A stretch of 64,000 nucleotides of DNA from Coriobacteriia bacterium (lineage in GTDB: Bacteria > Actinomycetota > Coriobacteriia > Coriobacteriales > Eggerthellaceae): assembly GCA_030537355.1 (NCBI GenBank), contig JAUNNF010000002.1, positions 124,001 through 188,000 of the forward strand, read 5' to 3'. The notes beneath the pieces were generated by a model. That model did no database searches, was not told where the DNA came from, and saw only the letters and a program-made list of their open reading frames with translations. A program made the translations under genes and the position numbers. Of this stretch, positions 7,726 to 18,649 are shown piece by piece (positions within the stretch are counted from its first letter, which is position 1; each line of letters begins with the position of its first letter).

Positions 7726-10700
7726 CAAAAAACATTTAGTATTTATAGGCATTTTTGTTGCTGTTCTTTTTTTAGTAATAAGTTTAGTGTTTAAAACAAA
7801 TACTACTGTAGAATCAGAAAATAATAATGAAAGTCAAACAACAAGTGTTGTTCAATCAACGTCGCTTCCACAAAGCGCCAACGAGATAAACAATGCGGTA
7901 CCCTCAAAAGAAACTGTTTCTAACTTATCAAATTATATTAATAAGACTATTGAACTTAAAAACAATGAGCCAATAAAAGCTAATTCAGCATCTTTAAATA
8001 AATTTTTTAAATTAGGAGATATAGACAAAATATATGCATCAATTTATAAAAACTGCTTATATCTAACTGTTGAGGACCCTGGTGACGAATGTGAGTTCAA
8101 ATGTGAAATAAAAGATAGTGATACTGGTGTTCCAGCTTATTGTAAAGATTATGCATCTAAGATAGAATCAGTTTTTGTTGATTCTGCCGTTGAAAATTTT
8201 CACCCAATTTCTACTAGCCAATGGTTTGGTTCATATTACGATGATGGTCATTCAACATACCCTAATTCACGTATAAAAAACATTCATGGGTTGAGATATA
8301 TTTCTATGGATAGAGTTAAAGATTCTTCATTTATGTTTTCAGGTACTACTAGTTTAAATAAACTAGAAGATGAAGACCTTGAATACATGAAATATAATTT
8401 GAACGTAAGTAGTTTACAAAATGCTTGTAGCATGTTTATAGGATCTGCGCTCAACAATAATGCGTTGAATATGTATTTGTCTAAAATGAACAATACTAAT
8501 GTTGAGAAGTTACAATACGTGTTTACACATTGTAAAAACCTCACTTCTCTTAATGATGAAACTATTAATTTTCCTAAAGCTCAAAATGCTTCTGCAATGT
8601 TTGCAAGGTCTAATCTAGAATCATTTAAAGATAATATTGTTTTTGGTAATACTATTTACGCCACTACGTCTTTTTTCTTTGAATGTGAAAATATTAAAAC
8701 TGCTGACGTATCTAGTATGCTGAAAAACGGAATGTCTTATTTTGAACAGAAGGATACTCCTTTAAACATTCAAAAAGTTTCCTCTACAGTAGCTATGTTT
8801 CAGTCATGCTCTTATCTTGAAGATATAGACTTCGGAGAATGGCAAGTAACAGAAGGTTCTGCGCATATAACACATGCCAGCAATATGTTCAAAGATTGCC
8901 AAAGTTTAAATAATATTGCAACTAGATATGATGCAAACTGGGAAAAAATAATAAAAGAATCGACTGGAATTTTTGAAGGTTGTGTTTCTTTAGTTGGCCA
9001 AAACAGAACTATTTTTAATACAAATGCTATTCATATAGGTTATGCACATTTTGATTATGGTAAATCAAATCCTGGATATTTTTCTACGAGTAAAAAATCA
9101 GAGGCTCCAGTGAGTGATGCTATAGTTAATTTTTCTTTTAATAGCAGCTATATAGAGAAAATTACAGACGAAAGTGGACAGAACGAATATGCTAAAAATA
9201 TCAATATTCCTGTTGAAAAAGACAAAGATTTTAAATTTAAAGTGATTGTAAAGGACGATGCTGTTCCTCGTGCATACGATGGTAAAAACGAAATTCCTAT
9301 CAAAGATAGTGTTTTTGTTATAGAAGATATTTCTGGATATCATAGTGTTTTAGCTGATTTGCAAACAGCATTAAAAATTGATTTTGATTTAGATGAAAAC
9401 ATTAATAAAGTTACCGATATAGATGGTCATCAAATTGACAGAACAGTAAACGTCACAAAAGGTCAAGATTTTCAATTTAAGCTTGTCTGCAATAAAGAAA
9501 ATCCAAGTGTCGTAAAAGAAGTTTTTGTAGATGATGTATTAATCTACGTTGATTATTTTAATTGCTATACAATAAAAAACATAAATAAACATGTAAAAGT
9601 AAAGATTACATCACAAGCTTCTTCCCCACTAAATATAAAACATGAAGGGAATGCGTATTTTTATTTTCCTGTTTTTGACAAAATGTCATTTGATTCTATT
9701 AAGTTTTATGACAAAGAAGGAAATACGATTTGGCCAGCGGATAAAGTACATAGAAATTATGTCATGTCAGATTTAGTAAATGTTCATAGTTTTATAGGTA
9801 GAAATTACAAGTTTCAAGCAATCAGACTTGAAAAAAAAGCCTGGGATGGGGCATTTGAAAGGAACGAAAAACGAGCAATAAAATATATTGGGAGTTTGCT
9901 TGAAGGAGATTATTGTACTAGCTTAAATTTTGATAAAGAAAATAATCGTCCTCTAATTAGTAATATATACATCGGCGATATTCTTAAAGCTTATAAATTG
10001 GATAATTATGAATTTTGGGGACCAGATATATTCAATGATTCAGAAGCTTATATATATTCTCTTGATTACACAAAAGAATCAGGAAGATGGGACGTATTGC
10101 CTATGGCGAGCACAAACAATATTGTTATACAACGCGAGTTTTCTGATTACTATAATTTAAAGTTTGAGTTTGATACTGGTGTTAACAAAATTATTGATGA
10201 GAATAATAATGATATTACAAATGGAACTACATACTCAAAAGATCAGCCATTCAAATTTAAGATTAAATGCAACGAAGATCGAGGTACAAACAATGTTGAA
10301 CAAATTATTGTTACAATTGATGGTCAGAAACATGAAGGGTCTTCCCTTCAATTAGATAATAATTCTCTTATGTACACAGTTAACAATATTGAATATTTTG
10401 ATGCTACGGAATGTGTTATTAAAATAAATACAATCTTTGTAAACTCTTTCAAAACTGATAAGGGATTGTATCATCCTGTTTTTGATACTGAAGGTTTTCC
10501 TTATAAAAAGTTTTATGATGACAACGGACAATGCTTAACGCCTTCAAAACGTTATCCAGGAGAAGATTTTGATAGCTATATTATGAACGACGTTACTTAT
10601 GCTACAAAGTATAAAATTGATGATCAGACTAAAGATAATATTACAACTATAAGATCAATTGCTACCCCTCTTAAATGGGAAGACACTTTTGATCGTGAAG

Positions 10701-13700
10701 ATATAGAAGAAGGTAATATTGAAAAGCTACAAGAACAATTTAAAAAAGAAAAAATTGCTACAGATGATACGGTTCAATTTTTTAAAAAAGACATGTACCC
10801 TTATATTGGGTCTATATCTTTTATAAGGATATACGAAGCATATAAAAATGCTGGTTTTGGAGTAAAGAAGGACGATGATACTCTGTTCCGTTTCTGGACA
10901 AACAATATATTTGGTCCAGATGAAGGTGTTTTCTATGGATTCTATTTTGATAATTATGATTCTAAAAGCCAAGGATACAGTGTTAATAAAATAGCCATTA
11001 ATGAAGACATTTCTGACGGTTGTTGCTTAGTTGTAACTAAGCAGTTTGACAAAACTAACCCATCTTGTACTGTAGACTTTAATAAGGACGATGGTGTTAA
11101 AAAAATTACAGACAAAGATGGCAAAGAAATAACAGAAAAAATTTCTGTAGAAAAAGGAGAAGACTTCTTTTTTCAAGTCGAATATCAAGATGGATATGTA
11201 GAAAAATCAGTTTGTGACAGTGCTGTTCCACTTCAATATAATCAAGATAAATACTATAAAATTTCTAATATAGATTCTGCTAGAAATATAAATATAAACA
11301 CTTCAAAAGCACAGTCTTTGAAGTCTTCAGAAGATTCAAAACATGCTGATATGGTTTATAAACCTGTATTTGATAAAATGTCTAGTAACGATATATTATT
11401 TTATGATAAAGACGGATATGTCATTAAGCCTTCTCAAAGACAAGATGGTGTTTATACAATGTCTGACCTTTCTGATGCTGTTCAGTTTGTTACTAAAAAC
11501 GGTATTAGCTTTCAAGGTGTTTTGTTAACGCAACATTCTTGGATCACAGCGTTTGGAGATTTTATCGGAAAAGCAACAAAATATATTGCTGGCGATTTAG
11601 ATATTGGAGATAAGTGTGTCTCTCTAGATTATAGCCCAGATAAAGGTGAGCCAAACGTCTCTAATATTGGTTTGACTCAGATAAGAAATACCTATTTTAA
11701 AGATAAAACAAAATTTTTAGGCAATAAATCAACTTCTTATGATGCTAACTGTTATCAAATTAATGATGAACAAGCAAAATGGGAGGATATATCGAAAACT
11801 ACAGAAGGAAGTTGTGTAATAGTTAAAGATTTCTCAAATACATATTCTGTTTCCTTCAATAAAGATTATGCAACAGACAAGTATTTGGATGACGAAGGCC
11901 ATGAAATACCTGAAAATTTAATTGTTCCATTTGGTACAGACTTGCACTTTAAAGTAATACCTAAAGAAGGATATAAATGTATAGGAGTTAAAATTAACGA
12001 TAATATGATTACTGAAGATAATGATGGTTACTTGACAATTAATAATGTAACAACAAATTTGTTTATAAATCCTGTTGTCAAAATGCCACAATCGCTTTAT
12101 GTCAATAAAATTTTCTATTATCCTGTATCTAACGGCCTGTCTTTTAAAGATGTTCATTTTTATGATAATAACGGTTCGCTATTGTATCCTAGCGGTGAAA
12201 ACAGAACTTATCTTATGAGCGATACGTTAAAAGCAATCCAATATGTATGTAATAATCCAGATTTTTCATTTACTGCTGTTAGATCTGTCTACGAGTATTG
12301 GGATACTGTATTTGATAAAAATATAGATATAAACCAAGACGCCAATGACAACTATAAACATAATTTACCTCTTGGTGATTCAGTTTTTATTTTTAATAAG
12401 AATCAAAAACAACAGACTGAACCACAAATTAGTAATGTTGGATTAAATGATATTTATAATGCTTATAAAGAAATTGGTTTTTGTTTCACGGGTCATATTT
12501 GGTCTAATTGGAAAACTTCTGTTGGTGGTGAAGGTGCACAATTTTGGGATTGTGAAAAGAATAAAATGGATGTAGGTTATATTACAAGTGATAAAAATGA
12601 TGTTATTATCACACGACAGTTTAACTCGCAAATCACAAATAAAACGATTAAATTTTCAAAAACATCTGAAATTAAAAACTTTACAGATATAGATGGTAAT
12701 GTTTTGCCAGAAACAATGTACTTAGGTAAAGAAACACAATATACATTTAGAGTTCAATTAAATGATGGTTATGGAATTGATAATATTCTTGTTAATAATA
12801 ACGTAATTAAACCTGATGAATACAACAATTATACCATTGACCTTACGTCTCTTAATACTTTTGAAGTTAAAGTTAATACTGTTAATGTATTATCGCTTAA
12901 TTGCGGAGGCCTCTTATATCGGCCAGTCTTTCAAAATGAACTTTCTGAAGAAAGTGTTATTTTTTATGATATAGCGGGAAACAGATGTAAATCTCATGGA
13001 GAAAACAATTCATATATAATGTCTGATCTAAAAGATGCTGCTAGGTATAGACCTTTAGATGATATTCAATTTAAGGCTATAGCTTATTCAAAAGAAAGTT
13101 GGAAAAATGCATTTGGTGAGGACACAAGTAAAAAAGCAATAAGATATTCTAAACAGCTTGAATTTGAAACTAGATGCCAATCCATAAATTATGAAAAAGA
13201 CTCAATCCCTGGTATTAAAGATCTTGATGGTACTAATATTTCTCTTTCTTTAATTCAAGAATCTTATGATGATACTGCATTAAAAAGAATATGGTCTTGT
13301 GATGTTGGAGATAGAGGTAATGTCTTTTCTTATGAAAAAGATGCGTCTGGTAATTGGGTATGGCAACAAAAAGACATTAATAGTGAGTGTTGTGTTATAT
13401 TTGATCGTGTATTTAATGATGGTTCTTATTATGAAGTTGATTTTAATCAGGTAAATCAAGTAGATACAATCAATGATTTTTACGGTTATCAATTGAATGA
13501 TTATCTTAACATTAGGATTTCAAAAGGTGGTGATTTCCAATTTAGGATAAATTGTATGCCCGGATATGTAAGTAACTATGTTCTTGTTGACAATGTCAAA
13601 TTGGAAATTGATGATAACATGGTGTATACTCTTTCAAATGTTACAGAAAATCATGAGATAATACCAGCTACGTATTCTACGAAATCCTTAAGATATAAAA

Positions 13701-16561
13701 ACAATTTATACCATCCAGTATCTTGTGATCTACAGTTTGATAAGATCCAATTTTATGATGATAAAGGAAAATATTTGCGTCCTACTGGCATGAGCGGATA
13801 TAAATATGTTATGTCAGATTTAAGAGATGCTACACAATTTGTTTCCAATGATTATTGTTTTGATGCTGTTCGTGTTGATGATTGTACTTGGGATGAAGCA
13901 TTTGGTGAAACAAATGAAGGGAAAGCATCAAAGTATTTAAAGCAAATGCATACTGGTGAAAAATGCTCAACTCTAGAATTCGAGAGAGATAAGCAACCAA
14001 GCGTTTTTGGTGTCTTACTACAAGACATACAAACTGCTTATTTTAATGAGAGCCCATATTTTTGGGGCCCTACGGCTAACAACAAATACCAAGCGTCTAG
14101 ATATTTTATAGACAACAATCCTTCTGAGAGCAAATGGGAAGACTATATTGACAGAAGTTTAAAAGCAAAAATTTTAATTTCTAAGAGTTTTGGAAATAAA
14201 TACAACGTAACTTTTTCTCCTGATTCGGGAGTAAAAGAGATTCTAGACGAAACTGGTACACCTGTAGATTCTAAGACATTAGTGCCAGGTCAAGACTTCA
14301 AATTTAAAATTAAATTTAATAAAGATTTCATTATCGACAAAGTAACAGAAGGAAATTCTGCTCTTCCTTACAGCTTAGATAGATATTACAACATAAACAA
14401 CATTCAATCAAATATGGAAATAAAAGTTAGCTCTAGAAAGCCTGAACACAGTTTAGAAATTGCTGGACATAAGTATCTACCTATTATTGACAAGATTCCA
14501 CAAGGGTATGTTCAATTTTTTGATGATACAGGCAATTTTATTCAGCCTGCTGATGGTTCTGGTGCATATTTTATTGAAGATTTAGGAACTGCATATTATT
14601 ATTGTGGCTCGATGAATCTGAATTTGATAAGAACTGTAGATAATCTTGTATGGAAAGACTTGTATGATGAAAACTCTATTGAAGAAGGCGAATGTAATGA
14701 CATAAATCCGGATTTTAAAAAAAATTATGTTGATAAATATGACAATGTATATATGTTAAGTTATAACAAAGAAAAAAATCCACCATCTATATATGGTGTA
14801 CCTTTTAGAAGAATAGTAGAGTCGTATGGGACGAGTTTTGGAGGCACAGAACAAAGATTTTTTACGAAAAATTTAGACAAAGATGATCCGTATTATTGGA
14901 ATGCAAAAAAAGAGGAATTTGCTAAAAGCGACGGTGTTGATGATTCTAAAACAAAGAGTTCTGCAATTATATGCAGACAAAGTTGCCAGGTTGCAGTAGA
15001 TTTTACTTATGATTCAAATATACAGTTTATTAGAGGAAAAAACGGCTATATAATGTCGTCTCATGACTTTGTTCAAGCAGGTCAAGATTTTATGTTCAAA
15101 CCTGATCCAAATATAGAATATTTGGTTGAGAGTGTTAAGGTAAATGAAACATTAATTATCCCAGAAAAAGATGGTTATTATCATTATTATGTACCAGATG
15201 AAAATTCAGAATCGATTAAAGTTTCTGTAAATAGCATTAAAGGGAAAATGTTAAATGATGGAGTCTATTCATATAAACCAGTTTTTGATTCCTTATCTTT
15301 TGCAGACATAAAGTTTTTTGATGTTAATAAATCACTAATCATTCCGGACAATAACACATATCAAATGAAAGACACAAAAAACGCACATTATTATTATTTT
15401 AGTACGGAAAATGATGTCTCTTTTAACGCTATTCGTGTTGTACATGAATCATGGAAAAAAGCATTTGGAGATATAGACAAATCAAAAGCCACAGAATATA
15501 TAGGAAAGAAAGACAATGATGAAACATGTGCAAATTTAGATTTTAATACAGATGAGGCACCTAAAATTGAAGGAATCACGCTTGACAAAATATCGGATAT
15601 TTATTTTGATAAATATTTTGCTGTTTGGGGTCCTGGTATAGATTTGTCTAGCCATTTTTCTGATCTTTATTTAGTAGGGCCTTTAAACGATAACGGGTTT
15701 TGGAAAACAAATAATTACGATCAAGACAATAAAGACAAATATAAATGTAATACTGTGATAAAAAAAGTTTTTTATAACAACTTTACTATTAAAATGCAAA
15801 AAGAAGATGATTCTATTGCTGATTTTGTAGATCAAGACCAAAAATCCTATCCTGAAAAATTTACAGTTAAAAGATATTCAAATATCAGGTTTAAAGTTAT
15901 TCCACAATCCGATTATGTTGTTAGTGAAGTAAAAGTTGACGACAAATTATTGCTACCAAATGAAGATGGATTTTATGAACTTAATAATATTACAGAGGAC
16001 AAAATCATTAATGCAAAAGGAAAAAAACCAAAATCCTTAATAGTTAAAGACATTAGATATTATCCTGTTATAGACAATATATCTATTAAAGATTTGCAAT
16101 TTTATGACGATAATCATCAGCTTATTAATCCTAATAGTACGACTTTATTATACAGTATGGAAAATTTAAGAAATGCTGTGTATTATACTGGTAATAAGGG
16201 ATTTACTGCCATTAGAACAATTAACCAAATTAAATGGACAGATGTTTTTGATGAGTCAATAAGTTTAAATACAGACGCTAAACAAGAATTTAAGGACAAA
16301 TTACCTCCAGGTGATTGCGTGTTTATTTTTTCTACAGAAAGAATTGCTTATGAACCTAAGGTTGAAAGTATAGGCTTATCTAAAATTTTTAATAATTATC
16401 ATAAAGTTGGATTTTGTTCATCTGATAATGGAAACATATGGTCAAATTGGACAATGGGTTATTCGGAGGCTCATAGATGGACGTGTAAAGAAAGTAAAAT
16501 GACAGAAGTGTCTAGGGATAATACTGATACTGATATAGCAATTTTACGACATTTTGATTAG
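7706..16561 (+). CDS. giant BspA-type surface protein with nine long repeats
   Basis: This 2951-residue protein starts at an ATG 6-8 bases after GAAGGAG. Residues 8-30 form one hydrophobic segment (LVFIGIFVAVLFLVISLVF) that probably stays as a signal anchor. Residues about 190-460 are a DUF285/BspA-type region with repeated SxMFxxCxSL-like units, closing with the typical NPGYFS. The rest, from about residue 555, consists of nine repeats (listed separately). There is no sortase motif or C-terminal membrane segment: it ends AILRHFD. The likely role is a cell-surface adhesin or stalk held by its N terminus; this is inferred from architecture. Length is unusual, and no frameshift was seen. Confidence 0.8.
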   Translation: MSSVFHNKKHLVFIGIFVAVLFLVISLVFKTNTTVESENNNESQTTSVVQSTSLPQSANEINNAVPSKETVSNLSNYINKTIELKNNEPIKANSASLNKFFKLGDIDKIYASIYKNCLYLTVEDPGDECEFKCEIKDSDTGVPAYCKDYASKIESVFVDSAVENFHPISTSQWFGSYYDDGHSTYPNSRIKNIHGLRYISMDRVKDSSFMFSGTTSLNKLEDEDLEYMKYNLNVSSLQNACSMFIGSALNNNALNMYLSKMNNTNVEKLQYVFTHCKNLTSLNDETINFPKAQNASAMFARSNLESFKDNIVFGNTIYATTSFFFECENIKTADVSSMLKNGMSYFEQKDTPLNIQKVSSTVAMFQSCSYLEDIDFGEWQVTEGSAHITHASNMFKDCQSLNNIATRYDANWEKIIKESTGIFEGCVSLVGQNRTIFNTNAIHIGYAHFDYGKSNPGYFSTSKKSEAPVSDAIVNFSFNSSYIEKITDESGQNEYAKNINIPVEKDKDFKFKVIVKDDAVPRAYDGKNEIPIKDSVFVIEDISGYHSVLADLQTALKIDFDLDENINKVTDIDGHQIDRTVNVTKGQDFQFKLVCNKENPSVVKEVFVDDVLIYVDYFNCYTIKNINKHVKVKITSQASSPLNIKHEGNAYFYFPVFDKMSFDSIKFYDKEGNTIWPADKVHRNYVMSDLVNVHSFIGRNYKFQAIRLEKKAWDGAFERNEKRAIKYIGSLLEGDYCTSLNFDKENNRPLISNIYIGDILKAYKLDNYEFWGPDIFNDSEAYIYSLDYTKESGRWDVLPMASTNNIVIQREFSDYYNLKFEFDTGVNKIIDENNNDITNGTTYSKDQPFKFKIKCNEDRGTNNVEQIIVTIDGQKHEGSSLQLDNNSLMYTVNNIEYFDATECVIKINTIFVNSFKTDKGLYHPVFDTEGFPYKKFYDDNGQCLTPSKRYPGEDFDSYIMNDVTYATKYKIDDQTKDNITTIRSIATPLKWEDTFDREDIEEGNIEKLQEQFKKEKIATDDTVQFFKKDMYPYIGSISFIRIYEAYKNAGFGVKKDDDTLFRFWTNNIFGPDEGVFYGFYFDNYDSKSQGYSVNKIAINEDISDGCCLVVTKQFDKTNPSCTVDFNKDDGVKKITDKDGKEITEKISVEKGEDFFFQVEYQDGYVEKSVCDSAVPLQYNQDKYYKISNIDSARNININTSKAQSLKSSEDSKHADMVYKPVFDKMSSNDILFYDKDGYVIKPSQRQDGVYTMSDLSDAVQFVTKNGISFQGVLLTQHSWITAFGDFIGKATKYIAGDLDIGDKCVSLDYSPDKGEPNVSNIGLTQIRNTYFKDKTKFLGNKSTSYDANCYQINDEQAKWEDISKTTEGSCVIVKDFSNTYSVSFNKDYATDKYLDDEGHEIPENLIVPFGTDLHFKVIPKEGYKCIGVKINDNMITEDNDGYLTINNVTTNLFINPVVKMPQSLYVNKIFYYPVSNGLSFKDVHFYDNNGSLLYPSGENRTYLMSDTLKAIQYVCNNPDFSFTAVRSVYEYWDTVFDKNIDINQDANDNYKHNLPLGDSVFIFNKNQKQQTEPQISNVGLNDIYNAYKEIGFCFTGHIWSNWKTSVGGEGAQFWDCEKNKMDVGYITSDKNDVIITRQFNSQITNKTIKFSKTSEIKNFTDIDGNVLPETMYLGKETQYTFRVQLNDGYGIDNILVNNNVIKPDEYNNYTIDLTSLNTFEVKVNTVNVLSLNCGGLLYRPVFQNELSEESVIFYDIAGNRCKSHGENNSYIMSDLKDAARYRPLDDIQFKAIAYSKESWKNAFGEDTSKKAIRYSKQLEFETRCQSINYEKDSIPGIKDLDGTNISLSLIQESYDDTALKRIWSCDVGDRGNVFSYEKDASGNWVWQQKDINSECCVIFDRVFNDGSYYEVDFNQVNQVDTINDFYGYQLNDYLNIRISKGGDFQFRINCMPGYVSNYVLVDNVKLEIDDNMVYTLSNVTENHEIIPATYSTKSLRYKNNLYHPVSCDLQFDKIQFYDDKGKYLRPTGMSGYKYVMSDLRDATQFVSNDYCFDAVRVDDCTWDEAFGETNEGKASKYLKQMHTGEKCSTLEFERDKQPSVFGVLLQDIQTAYFNESPYFWGPTANNKYQASRYFIDNNPSESKWEDYIDRSLKAKILISKSFGNKYNVTFSPDSGVKEILDETGTPVDSKTLVPGQDFKFKIKFNKDFIIDKVTEGNSALPYSLDRYYNINNIQSNMEIKVSSRKPEHSLEIAGHKYLPIIDKIPQGYVQFFDDTGNFIQPADGSGAYFIEDLGTAYYYCGSMNLNLIRTVDNLVWKDLYDENSIEEGECNDINPDFKKNYVDKYDNVYMLSYNKEKNPPSIYGVPFRRIVESYGTSFGGTEQRFFTKNLDKDDPYYWNAKKEEFAKSDGVDDSKTKSSAIICRQSCQVAVDFTYDSNIQFIRGKNGYIMSSHDFVQAGQDFMFKPDPNIEYLVESVKVNETLIIPEKDGYYHYYVPDENSESIKVSVNSIKGKMLNDGVYSYKPVFDSLSFADIKFFDVNKSLIIPDNNTYQMKDTKNAHYYYFSTENDVSFNAIRVVHESWKKAFGDIDKSKATEYIGKKDNDETCANLDFNTDEAPKIEGITLDKISDIYFDKYFAVWGPGIDLSSHFSDLYLVGPLNDNGFWKTNNYDQDNKDKYKCNTVIKKVFYNNFTIKMQKEDDSIADFVDQDQKSYPEKFTVKRYSNIRFKVIPQSDYVVSEVKVDDKLLLPNEDGFYELNNITEDKIINAKGKKPKSLIVKDIRYYPVIDNISIKDLQFYDDNHQLINPNSTTLLYSMENLRNAVYYTGNKGFTAIRTINQIKWTDVFDESISLNTDAKQEFKDKLPPGDCVFIFSTERIAYEPKVESIGLSKIFNNYHKVGFCSSDNGNIWSNWTMGYSEAHRWTCKESKMTEVSRDNTDTDIAILRHFD
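9370..16561 (+). repeat. nine tandem coding repeats of about 800 bases
   Basis: The repeat core reads PVFDxxSxxxIxFYDxxGxxxxP, then YxMSDLxDA, then SWxxAFG, GDxCxSLxF, SNIxLxxIxxxY and FWGP. Copies of the PV(F/I)D core begin near 9661, 10471, 11360, 12117, 12912, 13710, 14480, 15271 and 16062, a spacing of about 760-890 bases (about 265 residues). Between cores lies a beta-rich segment of the form VxFxxDxGVKxIxDxxGxxI plus GxDFxFKI. Copies are strongly diverged at DNA level, so they are old. Copies 5 and 7 are the most divergent in the core. Confidence 0.8.
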
Positions 16562-16590
16562 ATATTGGTTTATTAGAAATTGTAAAAATA

Positions 16591-16619
16591 TGTTAAACAA
16601 ACGCAATAAATGTTATAAT
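16591..16619 (+). promoter_or_regulatory. putative promoter for ftsEX
   Basis: TATAAT at 16614-16619 has a weak -35 (TGTTAA, 16591-16596) at 17-base spacing. The leader before ftsE is about 50 bases and holds a short hairpin AGCTGAAAAGCT. Confidence 0.5.
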
Positions 16620-16678
16620 ACCTATGCTTAGCTGAAAAGCTATAAAAATGTAAGATAAACGAACAAAGGATGGAGATA

Positions 16679-17611
16679 ATGGCTAACGAAGTCGACCCAA
16701 ATGTATCTGGGGTTCCACCTCAACCTTCAGGAGCATCAGGCTTAGATGCTACACCTGATGGAGGGACATTGGAGAGTGGATTAGTTTCTGGCGAAGACGT
16801 TGCTCATAGCCGTTTTACTCGAGGAAGTGCTCGCGGCTTGGAGATGGACGGATCTTCTAGCACACTTAACTTACCTCAAGTAGACGTTGCTCAAGAAAAA
16901 GCAAATGCTGCTCGCCCAGTTATTACATTCAAAAATGTTACAAAAATTTACTCAGCAAAGCCAAACAAACCTGCATTAAGTGATATCAATTTGCAGATTT
17001 ACGCTGGTGAGTTTTTGTTTTTGGTAGGACATTCAGGATCAGGTAAATCAACTTTTATTCGCTTAATTATTAGAGAGCTTACTGCAACAAAAGGACAAAT
17101 TTTGATTGCAGATGAAGATCTTGGCAAAATGAAAAATTGGCGAGTACCTTATCTTAGACGTAATATCGGTTGTGTTTTCCAAGATTTTAAATTGTTGCCA
17201 AATAAAACGGTCTTCGAAAATGTTGCTTTTGCGCTTGAAGTAATTGGTAAGAGTCGTCATGTTGTAAAGACTCAAGTACCTGAAGTTTTGCGTTTGGTTG
17301 GTCTTGGAGAGGAACTTAATAAATATCCAGATCAATTATCCGGTGGTGAGCAGCAGCGTGTTTCTATTGCTCGTGCTATTGTAAATAGGCCTCCAATGCT
17401 TATTTGCGATGAACCAACAGGTAACCTTGATCCTCAAACAAGCCGAGGTATTATGGATTTGTTAGAGCGAATTAATCGCACTGGTACTACGGTTCTTGTT
17501 GCCACACATGATAGAGAAATGGTAAACAGCATGAGACGTCGTGTTATTGCATTAGATCATGGACAACTCACGCGTGATCAGGACAGGGGGGTGTACGGTT
17601 CAAATGTCTAG
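16679..17611 (+). CDS. ftsE: cell division ATP-binding protein FtsE
   Basis: FtsE is the ATPase of the FtsEX complex that controls septal peptidoglycan hydrolases. Walker A GHSGSGKS is at residues 117-124, signature [14 protein letters not shown] follows, and Walker B is [11 protein letters not shown]. The ABC core is preceded by about 80 extra Gly/Pro/Ser-rich, probably disordered residues. Start ATG 16679 was chosen because AAAGGA lies 8 bases upstream; ATG 16670 is in frame but has no room for a ribosome site. It overlaps ftsX by 8 bases. Confidence 0.95.
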   Translation: MANEVDPNVSGVPPQPSGASGLDATPDGGTLESGLVSGEDVAHSRFTRGSARGLEMDGSSSTLNLPQVDVAQEKANAARPVITFKNVTKIYSAKPNKPALSDINLQIYAGEFLFLVGHSGSGKSTFIRLIIRELTATKGQILIADEDLGKMKNWRVPYLRRNIGCVFQDFKLLPNKTVFENVAFALEVIGKSRHVVKTQVPEVLRLVGLGEELNKYPDQLSGGEQQRVSIARAIVNRPPMLICDEPTGNLDPQTSRGIMDLLERINRTGTTVLVATHDREMVNSMRRRVIALDHGQLTRDQDRGVYGSNV

Positions 17612-18518
17612 TTTTGTTTATTTTTTACGAGAAGCACTTACCGGTTTTAGGAGAAACATTTCAACTGCTATTGGTTCAATTGTTACTATTTTCTTATCAT
17701 TGTTGATTATTGGTTTGTTCTTAGTAGGTACGGTAATTGTTAACAACATTGTTAATCAAGTTGAAAGCGAAGTTGCAATCACGGTTTATGTTGCTGACAC
17801 TGCAGATAAAGGTGACATTGATAAATTAATGGATAAAGTAAAAAGCAATCCAAAAGTAAAATCTGTTGGTTTTACAACAAAAGATCAAGCACTTGTAAAA
17901 TTTAAAGACTCAATGAGTTCAAGTCCTGAGATTATTAATCAGTTAGATGGACAAAATCCACTTCCTGCAAGTGTTGATATAGAGCTTATTGATGCTCATG
18001 ATGTAAATGAAGTAGCAAAAACAATTGAAAATGACGATATTTTTAAAAAGATATGTGACAACCCACAAGACCCAATGGATTCTTTGAAATACGGTCAAAA
18101 AACAGTAGACAAATTATTTGCTGTAACAAATGCAATTAGGGTTGTAGGATTTATTCTTGTTGCACTGTTAATCTTTATTGCGATGATCTTTATTAACAAT
18201 ACTATCAGGTTGAGTATTCTTGCACGCAGAAAAGAGATTGCAATTATGAGGCTTGTAGGTGCAAGTAACGGATTTATTAGAGGGCCTTTCTTTATGGAAA
18301 GTTGCTTACATAGTTTTATTGGTGCCGTAGCATCAATAATTATATTAGGCCTAATCCGTAATTTTGCTTTGCCTGCCATGATTAATAATATGCCTTGGTT
18401 ACCATTAAACCTCGATTTTGTAACCTTCTTGATTATCTATCTTGTATTGTTAGTAGCAGCTGTTGTAATAGGAATTATTGGTTCTGCTCTTGCAATGAGA
18501 AGATATCTAACAGTTTAG
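17604..18518 (+). CDS. ftsX: cell division protein FtsX
   Basis: FtsX is the membrane partner of FtsE. Four membrane segments are visible: one near residues 20-45 and three in the C-terminal third. A large extracellular loop between the first and second (from about [13 protein letters not shown] to the SLKYGQ region) is the part that contacts hydrolase activators. Start ATG 17604 opens directly on [17 protein letters not shown], the normal FtsX N terminus; a 45-base upstream extension is open but unlikely. It overlaps the ftsE stop. The first hairpin repeat begins 3 bases after the stop. Confidence 0.94.
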   Translation: MSSFVYFLREALTGFRRNISTAIGSIVTIFLSLLIIGLFLVGTVIVNNIVNQVESEVAITVYVADTADKGDIDKLMDKVKSNPKVKSVGFTTKDQALVKFKDSMSSSPEIINQLDGQNPLPASVDIELIDAHDVNEVAKTIENDDIFKKICDNPQDPMDSLKYGQKTVDKLFAVTNAIRVVGFILVALLIFIAMIFINNTIRLSILARRKEIAIMRLVGASNGFIRGPFFMESCLHSFIGAVASIIILGLIRNFALPAMINNMPWLPLNLDFVTFLIIYLVLLVAAVVIGIIGSALAMRRYLTV

Positions 18519-18521
18519 TTT

Positions 18522-18566
18522 AGGGGCGTGCTTATTGGTGCCAAATGGCACCAATGGGACACCCTT
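18522..18566 (+). repeat. 45-base hairpin element, copy 1 (after ftsX)
   Basis: The inner perfect stem is ATTGGTGCC/GGCACCAAT with loop AAAT. The outer stem is AGGGGCGT/ACACCCTT with one C-A mismatch. It lies 3 bases after the ftsX stop. There is no T run, so it is not a standard terminator. Copy 2 at 20851-20895 has the same length and about 40 of 45 identical bases. Confidence 0.85.
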
Positions 18567-18582
18567 ATCTTTAAATCTCCCC

Positions 18583-18610
18583 TTGATTTTTTCATTAAAA
18601 GTGGTAATAT
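18583..18610 (+). promoter_or_regulatory. promoter of the groES-groEL operon
   Basis: TTGATT (18583-18588) and TAATAT (18605-18610) are spaced by 16 bases. No CIRCE inverted repeat was seen around it. Confidence 0.55.
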
Positions 18611-18649
18611 TGCTCGTTGCGTTTTAGATGAAGAAAGGAAGTGACAATT

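Noticed and set aside
16520-16561. Sortase motif at the end of the 2951-residue protein
   Set aside because: The C terminus has neither an LPxTG-like motif nor a hydrophobic segment.
16670-16678. ATG 16670 as ftsE start
   Set aside because: There is no space for a Shine-Dalgarno sequence; the ATG 9 bases later fits AAAGGA.
18519-18649. CIRCE/HrcA operator before groES
   Set aside because: No TTAGCACTC-GAGTGCTAA inverted repeat is present; the only palindrome is the 45-base hairpin.
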